Source: Chitinophaga pinensis (lineage in GTDB: Bacteria > Bacteroidota > Bacteroidia > Flavobacteriales_D > Crocinitomicaceae). From it: 12,463 bases of DNA. The translations under genes were made by a program, and so were the position numbers. The stretch spans positions 1 through 12,463 of the forward strand of contig CAMBRH010000078.1 of NCBI GenBank assembly GCA_945870115.1. The letters run 5' to 3'. Below are positions 1 through 7,339 of the stretch, piece after piece (position 1 is the first letter of the stretch; each line of letters starts with the position of its first letter). Below the pieces are notes generated by a model. It was not told the origin of the DNA. It saw only the letters and a program-made list of their open reading frames with translations, and ran no database searches.

Positions 1-458
1 GGTGAATCTTGGCAATTACACCATGGATTTGCTCCATTTCCAAAAGGCATCATATCACCAACTAGAACTTCTTCTTCGCCACTTTGTAAATAATCATCTA
101 TTCCTTTGGCAATTTTTGAATAATTATCCAGAAATTTTTTACTGAAAAAATCTGTTTCTTTCAATTTAGAAATCCTTTTTTTGAGAGCTGGAGCATCAAT
201 TTTTGTGTAAACCCTATCATCTTCTAAAACATCAAAATCAGCGGACTCTAAATCTTCGTTTTCTTTCCATTCATACAAATTTTGCAGCAATGTTGTTATC
301 TCTTCTTTTGCAATCTCTTCATTATCTACTTCTTCATATTCTGAATTATCAGCTTCATTTATAGCATCTTCGTATTCCCTTGTGGCGCGATCACCACAAT
401 TTGTCAAAATAAAAACTGAAAGTAAAAGAGGTAATAATTTGAAAGAAATCTTTTTCAT
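1..458 (-). CDS. Putative outer-membrane-type lipoprotein, unknown function (C-terminus outside window)
   Basis: I read this from the minus strand, starting at the ATG at 458-456; the frame stays open to the left edge, giving about 152 residues with no stop. The start is MKKISFKLLPLLLSVFILTN followed by Cys21 and GD: a basic n-region, a hydrophobic core and a lipobox-like LTNC, so it should be a lipid-anchored envelope protein. The mature part seen is strongly acidic (many E and D between residues 22 and 60, then 66-85) and looks helical and soluble. The last residues seen include a C-N-C pair in NPWCNCQ, which could bind metal or form a disulfide, but this is a guess. It starts 24 bp after the stop of the upstream gene on the same strand, so the two are probably co-transcribed. 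I do not recognise the family. The gene call is fairly safe; the function is unknown. Confidence 0.72.
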   Translation of the reverse strand, partial: MKKISFKLLPLLLSVFILTNCGDRATREYEDAINEADNSEYEEVDNEEIAKEEITTLLQNLYEWKENEDLESADFDVLEDDRVYTKIDAPALKKRISKLKETDFFSKKFLDNYSKIAKGIDDYLQSGEEEVLVGDMMPFGNGANPWCNCQDS

Positions 459-482
459 GGCTTAATTTTTTAGGTAAATATA

Positions 483-1127
483 CTATTTCTTAATAAAAAT
501 ATTCTCTTTCCCAAAAATTATTTTTTGATCCAATTTTTCCCACTCGATTTGAGTTGGATTTAAGATGAAATTTTTAATTTCTCCAACTTTGATTTTTTGT
601 GAATCTTTAATTTTGTTAAAAATATTGGTCTCTGATGGATAATCAAAGTGCTTTAACGTTAGTTTATTTCCAACAAAAGTCAATAAACTTGGTGTGAAAT
701 TTTGTCCTTCTTTGAAATTAATAATATAACTATTTTCACTTACTTTTTTTAAAATTGCTTGATTTTTCACATCGTTTAAAACAACTTTGTTTTTTATTCC
801 AAAATAATATTTATCGTCTTCTTGAATGTATAAAACCGAATCTCGTTCAACAACTCCAAATAAATATCCATTCCGAAAAGAATATTTTGAAGATTCACGC
901 ACTTGTTCTTGTGTAATATAAGAATGAATGATTGAAATCATTGTAATTCCATCTGCGTTTACTAAAAATTCAGTTCCAGTTTCAGAATTCTCATAAGAAC
1001 CATAATAAGAAGGACTTACTGCTTTTACAATTTCTGCATTTGGTGGCAAAGAAGTTTTAAATTCAAAAGATTCTTGAGACAAGACAGTGCAAGTGAAAAA
1101 TAAAGCGAAAATAAATTGAATGTTCAT
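483..1127 (-). CDS. Secreted hypothetical protein, 214 aa
   Basis: The ATG is at 1127-1125 and the stop is TAG. Residues 1-18 (MNIQFIFALFFTCTVLSQ) form a clear signal peptide with probable cleavage near the S-Q, so the protein should be periplasmic or secreted; there is no lipobox cysteine at the right place. The rest alternates short hydrophobic strands with polar and charged turns (for example SYIINFKEGQNF and LLTFVGNKLTLKHF), which suggests a mostly beta soluble domain. I see no catalytic motif, repeat or second membrane segment. It lies directly upstream of the lipoprotein gene at 1-458 and is divergent from recJ. A TATTTTTG box on the minus strand about 35 bp upstream is a possible promoter. 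I do not recognise the family and assign no function. Codon use looks like that of its neighbours, with no sign of recent transfer. Confidence 0.75.
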   Translation of the reverse strand: MNIQFIFALFFTCTVLSQESFEFKTSLPPNAEIVKAVSPSYYGSYENSETGTEFLVNADGITMISIIHSYITQEQVRESSKYSFRNGYLFGVVERDSVLYIQEDDKYYFGIKNKVVLNDVKNQAILKKVSENSYIINFKEGQNFTPSLLTFVGNKLTLKHFDYPSETNIFNKIKDSQKIKVGEIKNFILNPTQIEWEKLDQKIIFGKENIFIKK

Positions 1128-1161
1128 AGTGTGAAAATAGAAATTATAAGTTGAATTACAA

Positions 1162-1169
1162 CAAAAATA
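1162..1169 (-). promoter_or_regulatory. Possible -7 box for the 483-1127 gene
   Basis: On the minus strand this reads TATTTTTG, which matches the Bacteroidota -7 consensus TAnnTTTG. It lies 34 bp upstream of the ATG, a sensible leader length. I see no convincing -33 TTTG at the usual spacing, and in DNA this AT-rich a single box can occur by chance. Confidence 0.35.
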
Positions 1170-1236
1170 GTAAATCGTTCAAAAAAAATAATTTTTAAAA
1201 TTTAAGATCTAATGAATTGATTTCAAAAAAAATTCT

Positions 1237-1244
1237 TAACTTTA
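1237..1244 (+). promoter_or_regulatory. Probable recJ -7 box; decides the recJ start
   Basis: TAACTTTA is one mismatch from TAnnTTTG. It lies 20 bp before the ATG at 1265 and downstream of an in-frame TTG at 1217, so a transcript from here could not use that TTG. The same TTAACTTT core stands before three other genes in this window (uppS, the 115-aa gene and rseP). Confidence 0.5.
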
Positions 1245-1264
1245 ATCAAAAAACACCTAAACCC

Positions 1265-2992
1265 ATGGAAAAACGCTGGAGAGTCAAAGAACTGCCAAGT
1301 CAGGAAAAAATCAATAATTTAAGTTCAAGTCTAAACATAGAGCCAGTTTTGGCTACCATTTTGATTCAGCGTGGATTAGAAAATTTTGAAGATTCACAAC
1401 TTTTTTTCAGACCCAATTTATCAGAGCTTCACGATCCATTTTTAATGAAAAACATGGATTTAGCAGTTTCGAGAATTGAAAAAGCCATAGAAAATAAGGA
1501 AAATGTAATGCTTTTTGGAGATTACGATGTTGATGGAACAACTGCTGTTGCTTTGATGTGGAAAGTATTAAAAAATCATTTACCAAATTTAGAATTTTAT
1601 ATTCCAGACCGCTATGCCGAAGGATATGGAATTAGTTTTCAAGGAATCGATTATGCAAAAAGTCAAAACATACGTTTAATTATTGCTTTAGATTGTGGAA
1701 TAAAAGCCCATGAAAAAATTGATTATGCCGCAAATTTAGGTATTGAATTTATAATTTGTGATCACCATGAACCTGGTGAAACTGTTCCAAATGCCATCGT
1801 TTTAGATCAAAAACAAAAAGATTGTCCTTATCCTTATAAAGAACTTTCGGGTTGTGGAGTTGGATTCAAATTATTGGAAGCTTTTTACAATAAAAATCAA
1901 TGGGACAAGACTATTTTATATCAAAATTTAGATTTATTAGCGCTAAGTATTGCAGCAGATTTAGTTCCAATTACAGGAGAAAATCGTGTTTTAGCTTATT
2001 TTGGTTTACAATTAATAAACAACCGTCCAAGTTTGGGAATTCAGCAATTGTTAATTGAAGCAAAAAAGGAATTGCCTTTGACTTTAACGAATGTTGTTTT
2101 TATTTTGGCGCCTAGAATAAATGCAGCTGGTCGAATTCACGAAGGTAAAAAAGCTGTTGATTTAATGATTTCTGAAGATTTAGATGAATTAAAAGGATTA
2201 GCAAAAAGCATAGAAAGTGACAACATTGAAAGACGAAACCTGGATTCAAAAATAACAGAAGAAGCCTTGGAAATGCTAAAATTAGATTCGACTTTTGAAA
2301 ATAAAAAATCAACCGTTGTTTTTGATAAAAATTGGCACAAAGGAGTTATTGGAATAGTTGCTTCTCGTTTGATTGAAAATTACTACAAACCTACTATTGT
2401 ATTTACAGAGTCAAATGGAAAAATTACGGGTTCTGCAAGAAGTATAAAGGGGTTAAATATTCATGATGCCTTGGAATCTTGTTCTGAATATTTGGAACAA
2501 TTCGGGGGACATGCATTTGCTGCAGGTATGACTTTGGCTCCAGAAAATTTAGACTCTTTCAAAGTAAAATTTGAAGAGGTTGTTCAAAATTCCCTTTCTA
2601 CTTCTGAAATGGTTCCAGAACAATCAATTGATTATGATTTAAGCTTCACTGAAATTTTTTCTAAAAATGAAAATATATACGAAATTCCAAAAATAAAAAG
2701 AATTTTAAATCAACTTGAGCCTCATGGTCCGGGAAATATGAAACCAATTTTTAAATCATCTAATGTTTTTGTTGAAGATGTTCGCGTTTTAAAAGATGTT
2801 CATTTAAAGCTCGTTTTTACGCAACCAAATACAGGGATTGAAATTCAGGCAATTGGCTTTAATCTTGTTGATAAAATCGACTTAATAAATTCTGGAAAAC
2901 CGTTAGATATTTTATATACCTTAGAAACAAATTCTTGGAATGGAAAAGATTCTTTACAAATGAATGTCAAAGATATTCGTGGAATGTTTTAG
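1265..2992 (+). CDS. recJ: Single-stranded-DNA-specific exonuclease RecJ
   Basis: RecJ is a cytosolic 5'-3' exonuclease on single-stranded DNA, used in recombination, mismatch repair and replication-fork repair. The protein from ATG 1265 is 575 aa, normal for the family. DHH-domain motifs are in order and intact: DYDVDGTTA (about 86-94), ALDCG (141-145), and DHH within CDHHEPGE (165-172), which supply the metal-binding aspartates and histidines. PRINAAGR follows (283-290). The DHHA1 domain shows GSARS (389-393) and FGGHAFAAG (413-421). An OB-fold-like region fills about 460-575. I chose ATG 1265 over the in-frame TTG at 1217 because MEKRWRVKELPSQ is the usual family N-terminus and because a promoter-like box lies between the two. 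The gene stands alone on its strand, divergent from the left-hand genes and convergent with the CDGSH gene. Nothing looks broken. Confidence 0.96.
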   Translation: MEKRWRVKELPSQEKINNLSSSLNIEPVLATILIQRGLENFEDSQLFFRPNLSELHDPFLMKNMDLAVSRIEKAIENKENVMLFGDYDVDGTTAVALMWKVLKNHLPNLEFYIPDRYAEGYGISFQGIDYAKSQNIRLIIALDCGIKAHEKIDYAANLGIEFIICDHHEPGETVPNAIVLDQKQKDCPYPYKELSGCGVGFKLLEAFYNKNQWDKTILYQNLDLLALSIAADLVPITGENRVLAYFGLQLINNRPSLGIQQLLIEAKKELPLTLTNVVFILAPRINAAGRIHEGKKAVDLMISEDLDELKGLAKSIESDNIERRNLDSKITEEALEMLKLDSTFENKKSTVVFDKNWHKGVIGIVASRLIENYYKPTIVFTESNGKITGSARSIKGLNIHDALESCSEYLEQFGGHAFAAGMTLAPENLDSFKVKFEEVVQNSLSTSEMVPEQSIDYDLSFTEIFSKNENIYEIPKIKRILNQLEPHGPGNMKPIFKSSNVFVEDVRVLKDVHLKLVFTQPNTGIEIQAIGFNLVDKIDLINSGKPLDILYTLETNSWNGKDSLQMNVKDIRGMF

Positions 2993-3008
2993 TAGAAAAT
3001 TAAAGTTA

Positions 3009-3053
3009 TTAAACCGACAAATTCGTCGCAAGGGCGAATATCTGGGCTGCACT
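3009..3053. repeat. GC-rich hairpin patch after recJ, possible intergenic repeat remnant
   Basis: This short stretch is clearly richer in G and C than its surroundings. It contains a 7-bp stem, ATTCGTC (3021-3027) and GGCGAAT (3033-3039), with loop GCAAG and one G-T pair. On the minus strand 3053-3009 reads as 14 codons, SAAQIFALATNLSV, then TAA, with alanine codons unusual for this DNA. It does not behave as a gene and has no start. It may be the end of a dispersed intergenic repeat; that is inference. Confidence 0.3.
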
Positions 3054-3139
3054 GTTTTTAGTTTACAATGAGTTCAAATTATGAACATCAAATAGATGTC
3101 CCATTACGAGAATGGCGCTATTTAACAGTCAAAGAAATG

Positions 3140-3167
3140 CAGTTTATAAAAATTATTTTATAAACTG
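3140..3167. terminator. Perfect 12-bp dyad between convergent genes, putative bidirectional terminator
   Basis: CAGTTTATAAAA (3140-3151), loop ATTA, and TTTTATAAACTG (3156-3167) pair without mismatch. The dyad lies between the recJ stop and the stop of the CDGSH gene on the other strand, where a shared terminator is expected. The stem is AT-rich and no clean T-run follows on either strand, so it is not a classic intrinsic terminator. Confidence 0.5.
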
Positions 3168-3180
3168 AATAATTTTAAAA

Positions 3181-3405
3181 TTAAACTTTTTTAGGAGGTA
3201 AAGCAAAAGCTATTGCTTCATGTTCGAAATGACCATTATGCGCACCGTCACAGAAAGGTTTGTTTTGAGACAATCCACAACGGCAGATTGAAATAATTTC
3301 TCTTCCTCCCAAGTCATAAACAGCTCCTGTTTTATCAATTATTTCGAAATCTCCTTCGATTCTCATTGAACCGTTGTTGTTTATTGTAATTTTAGTTTTT
3401 GACAT
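3181..3405 (-). CDS. CDGSH-type iron-sulfur domain protein, 74 aa
   Basis: This small soluble protein carries the CDGSH signature: C41-R-C43-G-L-S-Q-N-K-P-F-C52-D-G-A-H56, matching C-x-C-x2-S-x3-P-x-C-D-G-x-H. In this family the three cysteines and one histidine hold a redox-active, pH-sensitive 2Fe-2S cluster. No signal peptide or membrane anchor is present, so it should be cytosolic, unlike membrane-anchored mitochondrial mitoNEET. Residues 1-40 form a short beta-type lead-in. At 74 aa it is a typical bacterial single-domain member. The physiological partner cannot be read from the sequence. It lies downstream of the ompH pair, but a terminator stands between them (3429-3454) and I see no convincing promoter in the 24 bp left, so its expression may depend on readthrough. 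The family call is firm; the role is unknown. Confidence 0.93.
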   Translation of the reverse strand: MSKTKITINNNGSMRIEGDFEIIDKTGAVYDLGGREIISICRCGLSQNKPFCDGAHNGHFEHEAIAFALPPKKV

Positions 3406-3420
3406 AATCTTTTAGTTTAA

Positions 3421-3454
3421 AAATAAAAAAAGCGACCAAAATATCGATCGCTTT
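3421..3454 (-). terminator. Intrinsic terminator of the ompH pair
   Basis: On the minus strand AAAGCGATC (3454-3446), loop GATATTTT and GGTCGCTTT (3437-3429) form a 9-bp stem with one T-G pair. A T-run follows at once (TTTTTTT, then ATTT). It begins 21 bp past the stop of the ompH gene at 3476 and ends 15 bp before the CDGSH start. Confidence 0.8.
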
Positions 3455-3475
3455 AAATTTATTTGAAATTAATCC

Positions 3476-4003
3476 TTATTTTTTAGTTTCTTCAGCATCT
3501 ATTCTTAACAATTCAGTTAAAACTTCAGCAGTGATATCCATTCCGCCTTTGAAATAAAGTGTTACTGTTTCATCGATTACATAATTTAATTTCTTTTTTT
3601 CAGAAACAATGTCAACTGCTTTTTGAACTCTTTTTAAGATTGGTGCATTTAAATCATTTCCTAAATTAGAAATTTGTTGTTGTAATTCTTGCTCACGTTG
3701 TTGCATTGCATATTGCTTTTTTTGAAGTCTTTCTTCTTCATATTGTTGCATAACAGGAGATAACTTATCTTTTTCAGCAACATATTTTGTATAAGCTTTT
3801 TGCAAGTCATCTTCCATTTCTTTTAATTCACCAACACCTGCTGTTTCAAACTCTTGTAAGGTTTTCATTGCCAATTTACGTGAAGGTAAAGTGTCTAATA
3901 ATTTTTGAGAATTTACGTGAGCAACTTTAGATTGCGCGGCAGCTTGGTTCATTAAAGAACTTAGGGAGATAATTGTTACAAGTAAAAATACTATTTTTTT
4001 CAT
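3476..4003 (-). CDS. OmpH/Skp family periplasmic chaperone, 175 aa
   Basis: Skp-type proteins are trimeric jellyfish-shaped chaperones that hold unfolded outer-membrane proteins on their way to the BAM complex. Residues 1-23 are a signal peptide (MKKIVFLLV core, ending AAA before Q), so the protein is exported. The mature N-terminus SKVAHVNSQKLLDTLPSR is the usual OmpH beginning (a strand followed by a helix). About 45-120 is a charged, glutamine- and lysine-rich helical hairpin of coiled-coil type, forming the tentacle. The C-terminal part, KLNYVIDETVTLYFKGGMDITAEV, returns to the beta body. Length is normal for the family. It starts 30 bp after the stop of a second ompH gene and ends at a strong terminator, so it is the last gene of that unit. 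I leave the symbol blank because two paralogues compete for the name skp. Confidence 0.92.
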   Translation of the reverse strand: MKKIVFLLVTIISLSSLMNQAAAQSKVAHVNSQKLLDTLPSRKLAMKTLQEFETAGVGELKEMEDDLQKAYTKYVAEKDKLSPVMQQYEEERLQKKQYAMQQREQELQQQISNLGNDLNAPILKRVQKAVDIVSEKKKLNYVIDETVTLYFKGGMDITAEVLTELLRIDAEETKK

Positions 4004-4033
4004 TTTTCGTTTAATTTATGGTTTTTGTTTTAT

Positions 4034-4555
4034 TTACTTTGCGGGTGTGTAACCCATTTCTTTTAATACTTCGTTACTTATGTCAAATTTACTATCAGCA
4101 TACACCAAATTACTTTGATTAGCTTTATCAAAGACAAAAGAGTATGTTTTTTTTGATGCAACTTTTTGCATCGCTTCAAATACTAGGTCCTGAATTGGTT
4201 TTATTAATTCTTGACGTTTTTGAAAATAATCACCTGCAACACCAAATCGTACAGTCTGCATCTGAGTTGCTTCTAATTCTAATTTTTCGATATCCTCAAT
4301 TCTTTTTTTCTTTTCTTCTGCAGGTAAAAGAACTTCTTCTCTAGCAAATGCTTCTTTTTTCTTTTTTAAATCAGCATAACGATCTTCAATTTCTTTTGTC
4401 CAACGTTCAGCTAATTTATCCAGCTTTTCTTTCGCATCTTTGTACTCTGGAACGTTTTCCAATATGTACTCAGAATCTATGTATGCATATTTTTGAGATA
4501 TACTGACAAAGGTTGTGCCAAAAATCAAAAGTACACTAGCAATTATTAATTTCAT
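4034..4555 (-). CDS. OmpH/Skp family periplasmic chaperone, 173 aa
   Basis: This is the second and upstream member of an ompH pair. Residues 1 to about 20 (MKLIIASVLLIFGTTFVSIS) form a signal peptide. QKYAYIDSEYILENVPEYKDA is the standard OmpH start, with the conserved Y-I-D-S-E-Y-I-L opening. Residues about 40-115 are a long, highly charged helical region (runs of K and E) expected to form the coiled-coil tentacle. YSFVFDKANQSNLVYADSKF near the C-terminus is the conserved strand region. Its sequence differs a lot from the downstream paralogue, so this is an old duplication rather than a recent copy. A TTTG/TATATTTG promoter lies just upstream. The position downstream of bamA fits a role in delivering beta-barrel clients to BamA (inference from family and context). 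Confidence 0.93.
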   Translation of the reverse strand: MKLIIASVLLIFGTTFVSISQKYAYIDSEYILENVPEYKDAKEKLDKLAERWTKEIEDRYADLKKKKEAFAREEVLLPAEEKKKRIEDIEKLELEATQMQTVRFGVAGDYFQKRQELIKPIQDLVFEAMQKVASKKTYSFVFDKANQSNLVYADSKFDISNEVLKEMGYTPAK

Positions 4556-4579
4556 AACTTAATTTTAGTCAAAAAACGA

Positions 4580-4613
4580 CAAATATACACTTTTATTGCT
4601 TTACTTAGACAAA
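4580..4613 (-). promoter_or_regulatory. Promoter of the ompH pair
   Basis: On the minus strand a TTTG (4613-4610), a 22-bp spacer and TATATTTG (4587-4580) match the Bacteroidota pattern TTTG, 17-23 bp, TAnnTTTG. The expected start of transcription is near 4575, leaving a leader of about 20 nt before the ATG at 4555. The -33 element overlaps the inner end of one arm of the repeat at 4607-4755. Confidence 0.65.
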
Positions 4614-4755
4614 AGACTAAAAGATTCAAGACCGCTGCGCTCAAAGACTTTTAAACAACTTTAAAAAATAATTCAAGTATACAAATTAAAAAAAGTTAAC
4701 ATAGAACTTCCAAATCAGTCTAGTCATATGTCTTGCGTCTTTTAGTCCTATGTCT
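4607..4755. repeat. 149-bp inverted-repeat element built of AGAC heptads
   Basis: The arm at 4607-4632 and the reverse complement of 4730-4755 agree at 22 of 26 positions. Both are strings of AGAC-type units spaced about 7 bp apart (AGACAAA, AGACTAA, and on the other arm GTCTTGC, GTCTTTT). The 97-bp middle is AT-rich except for a small GC patch, CCGCTGCGCTC. The element starts 2 bp beyond the bamA stop and ends at the -33 box of the ompH promoter. No target-site duplication is visible at the ends. Confidence 0.7.
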
Positions 4756-4757
4756 AA

Positions 4758-7334
4758 TCAAAGTTCCCCTAAATTCATACCAATCGTAAAATTCAATTTA
4801 CCATAGTATCCTTTTTGCTGAATTGATTGATCACTGGCACCTCTGGAACCAGAAGCATGAGGATCCAATTGATCGAATCCCCAACCGTAATCTAATCCAA
4901 GCATCCCAAACATAGGCAAGAAAACTCTAACTCCAATACCTGCTGCTTTTTTAACGTTAAAAGGATTAAATTTCAAGGCAGAAGAATACGTATTTCCTGC
5001 TTCACCAAAAGCCAAAACATAAAATGTAGCTTGCGGATTTAAAGAGATTGGATAACGCAATTCCATCGTGTATTTTGCAATAATTGGATCACCATTGCTA
5101 GAAGACAAACTATTATCTTCATATCCTCTCAAAGCAATAATTTCACGTCCACCAAATTGATTTGTTCCTGTTAATCCATTTCCTCCTAAATAAAATCTTT
5201 CAAATGGCGATAGTCCTTTTCCAGCAGAAAAATTACCCATAAATCCAAAACCAACTCTTGGCATTAAAATCAGTTTTTTGTCTGATGTTAATGGTAAATA
5301 CCATTCACCTGTGAATTTTATTTTATAATATTCTAAGAATTTATATTTTTCTTGAGCCGTCAATGATGAATAATCATCCGTATCATCTAACAATGAATAT
5401 GGAATTGAACTTTTTGCAGTAAAAGACATTTTAGAGCCTTCATTTGGATAAATTGGGCTACTTACAGAATTTCTTTGAAGAGAATATTTCAAACTTATGT
5501 CATTTGAAAAACCATTACTAAAATTTGGGAATAAAGAAGATGAATTTCTTACATCATAATACTGATAACCAAATTCATAATAAGCGCTGAAATAATCATC
5601 TGGAATTTTTTTTCTGCGGCCTAAACCAATTCCAGCTCCGGTAATAGCAACTCCTTGGTATCCTTCTGCATTTTTACTTACATTTCCAGATTGCGAAAAT
5701 TGTGTGTGATTCACCCAAGTTGAAAATGAATTTGGTTTTTTTCCACCCATCCAAGGCTCTGTAAATGAAAAATTATAACCTTGATAGAATCGACCATTTG
5801 ATTGCGCACGAATTGATAATCGTTGTCCATCTCCTGAAGGAAGTGGTGACCAAGCATGTTTTTTAAAGGTATTTTGAATCGAGAAATTATTAAATGTCAA
5901 ACCCAAAGTACCAATAATTCGATTTGCTCCATATCCACCAGAAAGTTCGATTTGATCAGATGATTTTTCTTCAACTACATATTCAATATCTACGGTTCCA
6001 TCTTGTGGATTTGGAAGAGGATTTATTTGAAATGCTTGATCATTAAAATATCCAAGTTGAGAAAGTTCCCTTTGGGTTCGAATAATGTCATTTCTATTAA
6101 ACAAATCTCCTGGTTTGGTTCTAATCTCACGACGAATAACGTGTTCATTCGTTTTGGTATTTCCTTTAATAATTATTCTTTTTACACGAGCCTCTTTTCC
6201 CTCAATAATTCGCATTTGATAAGAAATATAATTATCTTTTACCTGAGTTTCAATTGCGTTGATTTGAAAAAATAAATATCCTCTATCCATGTACAGAGAA
6301 GAAATATCTCTTCCATCTTGACTCATATTCAAACGTTGATCTAAAAGTGGCTTATCATAGGTATCTCCGTATTTTATTCCAAAAATAGTATCTAAATATC
6401 CGCTTCTAAATTTTGTATTTCCAATCCACTCAACATTTCCGAAAAAATATTTTTTGCCTTCATTGATTTTAATTTTCACAAATAGATTTTTTTCATCTAC
6501 CTGATAAACGGTATCAAAATCGACTGAAGCATCTCTTAAACCAATTCCATTAAATTTACTTATCAAAGCTAGCTTATCTCTTTCAAAAGCAGCAACATTA
6601 AACTTTGAACGTTTGAAAAATCTCCAAAAAGCCTTTTGTTTAGTGTCTTTCATTGCCATTCTCAACTTCCAAGGTTTAATCGTCGTATTTCCTTCTATTA
6701 CAAGTTCTCCAATTTTTACTTTTTTGCCTTTCATAATGTTGATTGTGAACATTTCTGCATCATTCATCATCGCATCTTGACTTCTTTTTATCTGAACTTT
6801 AACCGAATAATATCCTTTTTCTCTGAAATATCCTTTGATCTTATTTTGAGTGTTGAAGACTAAATTTTCAGTAATAGTTTTACCTGAAAAAAGAGTGATT
6901 TCTTCTCTCAACTTATCTGCCTCTCTTTTATTTACTCCTTCAAATTTAAAACGCGAAAGTTTAGGTCTCGGCTTAAGTGAAATTACCAAATAAATTATAC
7001 CGTTAATTTCCTTTTCTGCAGCGATTTCAACATCAGAAAAAATCCCCTCGTCCCATAAGTTTTTGATTGCCTTTGTTACTTTTTCTCCAGGAATGGTAAT
7101 TTTTTGTCCTTGCCTCAACCCTGAAATTAACCTAATTGCTTGATGGTCATAATTATCCGCACCTTCAATTCTAATTGGACCAATTTCGTATTCTTTTGGT
7201 TTCTTGTAAGAGAAAAGTTCATCATCACCCAATTGTATTGAAGTTCTTGTTGGGGTAATTTTTGTAGAATCAGTTTGAGAAAAGTAATTAAAACTTAAAA
7301 TTATTCCAACAAATAAGAAAAAAATATGCTTCAT
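4758..7334 (-). CDS. bamA: Outer membrane protein assembly factor BamA (Omp85)
   Basis: BamA is the core of the machine that folds and inserts beta-barrel proteins into the outer membrane. The protein has 858 aa. Residues 1-20 are a signal peptide (MKHIFFLFVGIILSFNYFSQ). About 49-465 holds a run of POTRA domains, each with the FxGNxxxxxxxLRxxxxxxxG-like pattern; YEIGPIRIEGADNYDHQAIR opens the first and VKRIIIKGNTKTNEHVIRRE is a later one. From about 470 the Omp85 barrel follows: GGYGANRIIGTLGL, FTEPWMGGKKPNSFS, YPNEGSKMSF. The L6 lock motif appears as R736-G737-Y738. The protein ends NFTIGMNLGEL, so the last residue is Leu rather than the aromatic residue seen at many barrel ends. It follows uppS by 5 bp on the same strand, so the two are surely one transcript. 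Confidence 0.97.
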   Translation of the reverse strand: MKHIFFLFVGIILSFNYFSQTDSTKITPTRTSIQLGDDELFSYKKPKEYEIGPIRIEGADNYDHQAIRLISGLRQGQKITIPGEKVTKAIKNLWDEGIFSDVEIAAEKEINGIIYLVISLKPRPKLSRFKFEGVNKREADKLREEITLFSGKTITENLVFNTQNKIKGYFREKGYYSVKVQIKRSQDAMMNDAEMFTINIMKGKKVKIGELVIEGNTTIKPWKLRMAMKDTKQKAFWRFFKRSKFNVAAFERDKLALISKFNGIGLRDASVDFDTVYQVDEKNLFVKIKINEGKKYFFGNVEWIGNTKFRSGYLDTIFGIKYGDTYDKPLLDQRLNMSQDGRDISSLYMDRGYLFFQINAIETQVKDNYISYQMRIIEGKEARVKRIIIKGNTKTNEHVIRREIRTKPGDLFNRNDIIRTQRELSQLGYFNDQAFQINPLPNPQDGTVDIEYVVEEKSSDQIELSGGYGANRIIGTLGLTFNNFSIQNTFKKHAWSPLPSGDGQRLSIRAQSNGRFYQGYNFSFTEPWMGGKKPNSFSTWVNHTQFSQSGNVSKNAEGYQGVAITGAGIGLGRRKKIPDDYFSAYYEFGYQYYDVRNSSSLFPNFSNGFSNDISLKYSLQRNSVSSPIYPNEGSKMSFTAKSSIPYSLLDDTDDYSSLTAQEKYKFLEYYKIKFTGEWYLPLTSDKKLILMPRVGFGFMGNFSAGKGLSPFERFYLGGNGLTGTNQFGGREIIALRGYEDNSLSSSNGDPIIAKYTMELRYPISLNPQATFYVLAFGEAGNTYSSALKFNPFNVKKAAGIGVRVFLPMFGMLGLDYGWGFDQLDPHASGSRGASDQSIQQKGYYGKLNFTIGMNLGEL

Positions 7335-7339
7335 AAAAA

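Noticed and set aside
1217..1264. TTG-initiated extension of recJ by 16 residues
   Set aside because: The extra residues are lysine- and asparagine-rich with no family match, and a promoter-like box (1237-1244) lies within them; ATG 1265 gives the normal RecJ N-terminus.
3072..3086. GTTCAAATT resembling a tRNA T-loop
   Set aside because: The flanking 5-bp T-stem is missing and no acceptor, D or anticodon arm can be drawn around it; it is part of a small GTTCA/TGAAC hairpin.
3068..3163. 31-codon plus-strand ORF starting MSSNYEHQIDVPLREW after recJ
   Set aside because: No Shine-Dalgarno or promoter-like box nearby, its stop lies inside the 12-bp dyad, and the sequence matches no family I know. 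A decayed fragment is possible, but a gene is not supported.
4607..4755. Heptad repeats as a CRISPR array
   Set aside because: The units are about 7 bp, imperfect and in opposite orientation on the two arms, with no repeat-spacer pattern and no cas genes.
6003..6863. Plus-strand open frames opposite bamA
   Set aside because: They are antisense shadows of the BamA POTRA region, with leucine- and phenylalanine-rich translations typical of reversed AT-rich coding DNA.
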